Below, piece after piece: positions 29,873-64,000 of a DNA stretch of 64,000 nucleotides. The notes under the pieces were generated by a model. That model worked only from the letters and a program-made list of their open reading frames with translations. It was not told the DNA's origin and did not search any database. Location of the stretch: assembly GCF_030463535.1 (NCBI RefSeq), contig NC_132894.1, positions 33,544,125 to 33,608,124 on the forward strand, read 5' to 3'. Each line of letters starts with the position of its first letter. Position 1 is the stretch's first letter. The position numbers and the translations under genes were made by a program. This stretch comes from Salminus brasiliensis (lineage: Eukaryota > Chordata > Actinopteri > Characiformes > Bryconidae).

Positions 29873-30560
29873 TAGCTCAAAATGCTGCAGTCAGGGTCCT
29901 TACTAAAACGAGATCATTTGATCATATCAGCCCTGCACTGGCTGCAAGTAAAATTCTGTATTGGCTATAGAATTCTTCTATTGACTTATAAAGGCCTACC
30001 CAGCCTCGCTCCTGAGCACCTGCGAGATCTCATTTCCTATTAAGAACCATCACGATGGTTTAGATCACAGTCTTCTTACTAGCTCCTTGAATTCAGAAAG
30101 CCTGAAATAAACTTTCAGATAATGTTCAGGACTCAGATACAGCCCCAAGCTTCAGGTCTAGGTTGAAAACTCACTTGTTTAGTGTAGCTTTTGGTGATTA
30201 ATGTTTCAGTTTAGATAAGGGTTGAATATCCAGGTTCATGGACACGAGTAATTTGTGGATGGATACCAGTTGTTTCAGGGTGCTCCCATGTCTGTGTTAC
30301 CTTCTGGCTCTTTCCTTTCCAGACTCTGACTCTGATCATGTTAACATTGTCTGTACAAGAATCCAAACAGTAGGAACTCCATCATTACCTTTTTCCGAGG
30401 TCATGGTTGCCCACCTGTCCAGCTTGACACTAATGGAAGTTTGATGGGTCCACCCTTGTGAGCCTGGGTTTCTCTCAAGGGTTCTTCCTTCAGCTTTGAG
30501 GGAGGTGAGCAATGCCTTTGGCCTTTGGACCAGGGGTTTATGTTTTAAGGTTTGTTTGTT
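29873..30560 (+). mobile_element. LINE C-terminal fragment with 3' UTR
   Basis: With small frame repairs the plus strand reads NAAVRVLTKTR, DHISPALHWLQVKFCIGYRI, LLLTYKGLPSLAPEHLRDLI and, near 30155, SRLKTHLFSVAFGD, the end of ORF2 in Rex1/CR1-like LINEs. The following GGGTTTCTCTCAAGGGTTCT is a common fish LINE 3' UTR phrase. Inactive. Confidence 0.65.
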
Positions 30561-30810
30561 GAGCTAAACCCGTGGTTAGATATGGTTTAGCTTTACAACA
30601 ATGGAAACTGAGCCTCAAATAAGCCTCCCAAATAAGAAAAAACTGGAGGAGGTCATAATCTTTGGGAAAACTACAGAAGTGGGCTTTAAGAAGAAATTTC
30701 TTCTTGAGAATGGTTAATGGAAAATGCTAATTGTTCTTAAGGTGGAGCGTTTCCACCCTTTTTCCCCTTCATATAAAGATCTAGTCAGTCTAATTGGATT
30801 ATACTTTGTC

Positions 30811-30984
30811 TCACATTTAGCTGATGCTCTTATCCAGAGCAACTTACAGGGTTACTTGTATTACAAAGGTGGGCCAGAGGTGGTTGGTGTAGCGCAGCAT
30901 AGCCATCCAGACTGGGAATCAAACCCCAGTCTCCCACATGGTGTGGTAGCTCACAGGCAGGTAGTGGCGCCACACGAACCACTG
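30811..30984 (-). mobile_element. tRNA-derived SINE, copy 3
   Basis: Minus-strand copy: tail at 30811-30850, B-box-like GGGGTTTGATTCCCAG, and head ending near GTGGCGCCACTACC. Confidence 0.78.
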
Positions 30985-31121
30985 GGTACCATCTGAACAG
31001 CCTATAATAAAGTCTACTAGACATCATTTGAAGTCACATAGAGATGTAGTTCCCAGCCCTGGAACCCTGACATTTTAGTGATTTTCTGCAGCTCGAACAC
31101 ACTACCTTTAACTCAGGAAGG

Positions 31122-31351
31122 GTTACATTTACAGCATTTAGCTGACACTTTTATCCAGAGCGACTTACAGGGTTACTCGCATTACAGAGGTAAGCTAATG
31201 CTGTGTTAGGAGTCTTGCCCAAGGACTCTTATTGGTGTAGCACAGCACAGTCACCCAGACTGGGAATCGAACCCCCGGTTTCCCACAGGGTGTAATAGCT
31301 GGTATTACACCTATGGCAGGTAGTGGTGTTATCTGTTGCACCACACCAACT
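31122..31351 (-). mobile_element. tRNA-derived SINE, copy 4 (best preserved)
   Basis: Minus-strand copy with head GTTGGTGTGGTGCAACAGAT, a clean B box GGGGGTTCGATTCCCAGTCT, and the tail CGCTCTGGATAAAAGTGTCA then GCTAAATGCTGTAAATGTAA. Confidence 0.85.
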
Positions 31352-32249
31352 ACTAGATTAGCTGGATCATGTGTGTTGGGAGTAGATGTAAACACTAAAA
31401 TGTGAAGGGCAGGAGGTCATCCAGGATCGGTGTTAAGAACCACTGACATTGAGCACTGTAGATCCAGAGTGGGCAACGATGCCCAGAGCAGATTTCCTAC
31501 TAAAGCTTGTTGGACTATGCAGGAATCCAGGACGTCCAGAACCGGAATTGCCCGCCTCTGTTGTAGATGAGACCTACACATTGAAAGGCCAGGCTGGACA
31601 CAAAAACATCAGATTGTCATTTATGCTTCGGCACGTTCAGGAGAGAAAACACACAGAAGTGCTTCCGTGTTCGGAGCACACACTATGCTGCATATAAGCA
31701 CAGTCTGCTGGCTGTGATTTGGTATTCAGCTCCGACTGAACTGAGAGAGCTTTATTCCTGGGTCCTTTAAGACCAGCATTGAGCTACACAGTCACACTGC
31801 AAATGCATTTCTGATGCTGAATCACTGTGAGCGAGGGCCGAGTCAAATCTCCAGGCCTCGCGAAATAGGCCTGCACGTCATTTGTCAAGGCTTATCTCAC
31901 ACAAATCACACGCTATGAGGTGCAGCTGCCAGTCAGTTACAGTGATTAGCTGTTGGCCCACAGCAATGTGTATGTGGGAGGGTGGGAGGGGCTTAAAAAC
32001 CTTTAAAACATATACTCATTTACCAAAACCAATAAATAACCTTAATTTTTTTTTTCCTTTTAGTTTTTGTTTTTTGTTCGTCACAATTAAAAGAAATGAG
32101 CTAAAAACAAACAAACAAAAAAAAATCAATCAATCAATCACTCAACCAATAAAAATGCTCTAAAATGACTTGAAATAATTTATTCCATATTTCAATATTT
32201 GTGTAAAATTCTGTAATATTACTCTACAGCCTCAGTCCACATGCTTCTT

Positions 32250-32366
32250 GCACTTCAGATGCCGGTTCTGTATTTTAGTGGTGGCTCAAAGTGACTCAAA
32301 TTCCACTTGCCAACTGTAGGGGGAGCCAAGTTAAATAAATAACAGTTCTCACATACTGCTGCTTTA
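32250..32366. repeat. Partial copy of the TTAA-type MITE family
   Basis: Ends CATACTGCTGCTTTAAG and shares AGTGGTGGCT.AAAGTG.. with the element at 10678-10882. Only the right end is recognisable. Confidence 0.45.
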
Positions 32367-32801
32367 AGTTATCTTTAGCTTAGTTTAACAGATGCATAGC
32401 AGTGGGTTATTGAGGGAGAGGGAGGGACATTAGGAAATTTAACAACATGACGGACAGTTCTAGCTTCATTTCTATAGAATGCAAGGGAACAGAACCACAG
32501 CATCCATGTTTTCTACAGTCATTGACTGTACTGCATCAATTTTGGCAATCAATTGCCAAAGACCACTTAATATAATAATAATAAGTACTGCATGCAAATT
32601 TAATTTAATGAAAAAATAAATATAATAAAATAACTGGTGTTTTATTGACAATTATCTATGAGGCAAATAATCCTTCCAGTGCTGATTGTATATTGACTGT
32701 ATTTTAATGTATTTACTGATAACTTCATCTAGAATTCTATCACTGACCTGGCCTGTAACCCCAAACACAGACTCCGCCACATTTCTTTCTGACACTTTGA
32801 C

Positions 32802-32807
32802 TTTATT
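32802..32807 (-). terminator. Possible fes polyadenylation signal
   Basis: AATAAA on the minus strand about 245 nt after the stop codon. The nearest one seen; unsupported by transcript data. Confidence 0.35.
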
Positions 32808-33051
32808 CACAGTAAGAAAACAGCTATGTCAACATACTGTGATCATAAGTTAATATGGCAACAATTAAATTTAAATACATTACAAAAGTTAAAGCATCCA
32901 CTATAAAAACAGCACAAGTGCTCCTATATCATCTCTGTTCATACGGACAGTGTACTCTGTGAAGGCACACTGGTCAGATTTGGCATATTTTGCACTTGTC
33001 GAAAAGCATAGCTGATTTGGTGGAGTGTGTGTATGTCTGTCTGTCTGTGTG

Positions 33052-61369
<28,318 letters not shown>

Positions 61370-64000
61370 CTGTAGGGAAAAATTGAGGGGAGATTGGGGT
61401 AAATACATAAACAAACAAACAGAGCCACTCATAACTGGGGACAGACTAATATAATATAGGTTCTACAGCTTAATTAATCCCGCTGGATTCGGAAATTCCA
61501 TTTACACTTAAGGCATTTAGTAGATTTAGTGTTATCCAGAGCAATGTACAGAAGAGCTTTACTGTTTACTTCGAAAATATCCTTAGCTGGTTCGTATCAG
61601 CTAGGATCCAAAAGATGCCTCAAGCTAGATGCCACCAAATCCAAAAGTCAGTGTGGAGACCACAATACTCTACATGAACTAACTTTTCCCTCAATGTTAA
61701 ACAGATCAAGTAAGCCATCAGAACAACCGTGAGCCCTAACATCGCCAGGATTAGTGCTGATTTAGGTACTCTTGGAAGAGAGAGAAAACAGAGCTTAACC
61801 GATGAGGACAGGAACCAATATTTAAAAAAAATTAGTCCACTACATAGGGAATGAGCAGCCATTTCAGACGGAACAGGTTATGTGCTGGCTACAAATGTCC
61901 TTTACTTTACAGTAGCGTTGTAACTCCAGTAAAGTTGTGAAAATTTGAACTTAAAGTTTCAAGTTTTTCTTGCCGTTAATTACAGACTTCTAAAAAAGTT
62001 GATTATTTGACTTAACTTTTAAACTTCCTTCAACCTTAGGGAAAGGAAGTTCGTTCCACCACTCAGGTGCCAGGACAGAAAAAAGCCTAAATGCTGATCT
62101 TACATGCATCTTTAAAGATGGTAGGTCAAGCCGAGCCATACTTGAAGCTTGAAGAGCTCTTGGTACACTTTGGATTTTTGACAATGGGCATAAAGGAATT
62201 CGGTCACTTTATCAACACTAAGATTAAATAAGCAGCCGAATATGTTAAATATGACCTGATTCAGCTCATTCTGCAAGGAGTAGCAGTGTAGCGACTAACA
62301 GTAACATGAACAAATACAGCCTAACACTGGCCCCAGATTCATTAACTATGTTACAAAACAGTAAAAATACATTTAAATATTGTCCCTAACCAAGCCATAT
62401 AAATGGGGTATGAAATGTAACAATAACTTCTAACAACAGTTGTCAGCGAAACTAAAAGGTCAGATACCACAAGCAGTTTCAGACCTAGATGCAACCTCTA
62501 AGCTGATGTTTGCTTTGAGTTTATTTATTTTAAATCATGACAATGCAGCAGAAATCTCTACTGTACCGTTTTCCTCACTGATGTAGCCGGTTTGCATACT
62601 AACACTGTTCTGTACTGGTCTGATTACAGGTATCTGATCATTACTGCTGTCTTTTTAATCTACTTCTCTTACAGTCTGTTCACATGTCTAAAGCCCTTTT
62701 TTAATGTCCCTGCTGTCTGCTCACTGCTGATGCGAGTCCATTAGTTAGCAATAGTTGGGTGCTGCTGCCTGCCTACCCTCTGGATCAGCCTTGTCCCACT
62801 GTAAATCCCCCTACAATTTTGCTGTGTTTGTTGCTTTAGTTTTTCCTTCCTTTCTATTTTCTCTCTCTCTTTCTCATGTTTCAAGATGCCCTGTTCCAAC
62901 TGTTCTGTCCCGGTACTGCCAGATCTGGGTCTCCACTACCCTGATGCCCTGATTCTGTCCTGCTGTGGATTTATATATTAATTCATTCTCGCCTCACTGC
63001 ATAGCTGTGCATATGACTGTTCACCTGCATGGCCTTTCACCATTCACTTTTTTATCATCTATGGGTTGATGTCACACATGCCTACAAATGCACAACATAT
63101 TTGTTGTGCTATCTGGTGTCAACCAGAGTAAGATGGGTTCCCCCTTTTGAATCTTGGTCTCAAGTTTCTTCCCCTTGATCTTAGCGTTATCTTAATTAGT
63201 TTTGCTTGTAGTTTCTTGCACGGTGTGACACTTTGTTATCTATACAAACAGAGAAGTACTTTACATTGCATAACTAATTTTTTTTATAGAAAATCTATAA
63301 ACAGCTCTTGGATGTCCAACCAAATCTATTGGTCAAGCCAAGGTTTTTTTAAATTACAGGAAATTACAGGGAATTGGGAACCACTCAGGACAAGCTAACT
63401 CTGACCGTAATTACTTGGTAAGTCATACTTTTCAAAAAGTACAGAAAAAAAAAGTTACAGGGCTATTCCACCTAAAATTAATGTTTTGCATCTCACAATG
63501 TCAGCCATCCCTCCAAAAGATGCAATGAGAAAACCAGTCGATGTGTTTAAGGGAATAGAGTGACAGCTTCTGGCAGACACGTTAAGAAAGATGGCGTTGC
63601 TAATAGCACAATTTTCCACCCCAAGGACAGAGCAAAAGCCATGGGAAAGCCTTCCTGTCCCATTCTGCATCCCAAAGCTCTGATGAAATCATCTGAAACA
63701 GCATTTACTGGCAGAAGAGAGCATGGGAATCTGAGCCATCACCAAAAAGAGTGATGATTCAAATAATCAGCAATACCATTACAACCTCAGCTTTGAGCAG
63801 GCTCTGGAAATGAACCAAACCGATGTGCTTCTTGATTCAGCATCCTTTCAACAATCTCTCAGAGACAGCAAAATACAATCAGCCCATGATCATTCTATGA
63901 TCATCCTAATATAATTGGTCTCTGGGAACGACAGCGCTGACTAAGGTTCACCCTTAGCTTAAAACTGAGTAATGAAGTGCAGCAGAGCTTAGTACCTTAT
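61370..64000. other. fes 5' intron, right edge of window
   Basis: No exon encoding the FES N-terminus (MGF.. F-BAR start) was found. The DNA contains LINE-derived sequence and unclassified AT-rich DNA. Confidence 0.5.
61500..62200 (-). mobile_element. LINE 3' end, minus strand, degenerate
   Basis: The minus strand reads LPSLKMHVRSAFRLFSVLAP + EWWNELPF, like the last ORF2 residues of fish non-LTR elements (..FSVxAPxLWNxLP). It ends near 61505 in a decayed TTATCCAGAGC tail. A further LINE-type 3' UTR phrase lies at 63120-63180 on the plus strand. Confidence 0.45.

Larger units (their letters stand above)
17862..33051. other. Intergenic region between fes and Rh copy 2
   Basis: No exon of a host gene could be supported on either strand over 15 kb. 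It is built largely of the Tc1 remnants, minisatellite arrays, SINEs, LINE fragments and DNA-transposon pieces listed separately. Open frames here are repeat-derived. Confidence 0.55.

Noticed and set aside
22731..31351. True tRNA genes, suggested by B-box-like GGTTCGATTCC
   Set aside because: No cloverleaf; the motif lies in the heads of tRNA-derived SINEs with a common LINE-like tail.
61528..61760. Possible first fes exon on the right side
   Set aside because: The sequence reads as LINE-derived DNA and no F-BAR N-terminal residues or splice-compatible frame were found.

Overview
The window is vertebrate nuclear DNA, almost certainly from a teleost fish. It has intron-split genes with consensus GT/AG junctions. 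The proteins are fish-like Rh-glycoprotein ammonia channels and a FES tyrosine kinase. The intergenic and intronic DNA carries Tc1-like transposons, tRNA-derived SINEs, LINE fragments, MITEs and minisatellites typical of ray-finned fish. An otophysan (catfish or characin relative) is plausible from the repeat types but is not proven here.

All three genes lie on the minus strand. Transcription runs from high to low coordinates in the order fes, Rh copy 2, Rh copy 1. Positions 752-6472 hold Rh copy 1 (rhcg-like), exons 1-9, 449 codons, with the last coding exon not found before the left edge. Positions 13688-17757 hold Rh copy 2, complete in 10 exons and 478 residues. The two share exon sizes and phases and keep both channel histidines, so they are a tandem duplicate. 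Positions 33052-61369 hold sixteen exons of fes (F-BAR/coiled coil, SH2, kinase); the first exon or exons lie beyond the right edge.

Between the Rh copies (6.5-13.7 kb) are only repeats. Between Rh copy 2 and fes (17.8-33.0 kb) are Tc1 remnants, a dispersed 30-bp minisatellite whose later arrays contain the octamer GCTGGTGG, LINE fragments, four SINEs and DNA-transposon pieces. The fes introns hold a 30-bp and a 24-bp minisatellite, a long GA/CT tract, nested transposons and microsatellites. Long open frames inside the minisatellites follow from repeat units that are multiples of three and are not genes.

Functionally, the Rh glycoproteins are expected to move ammonia across gill or renal epithelium, and FES is a cytoplasmic kinase at membranes. 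They are unrelated in pathway; their adjacency is a synteny fact (human RHCG and FES both map to 15q26.1). I found no clearly novel biological system. The best leads are an unusually well-preserved exon 2 between the Rh duplicates (possible gene conversion), a promoter-proximal block kept at the same spacing in both copies, and repeats placed next to fes splice sites.
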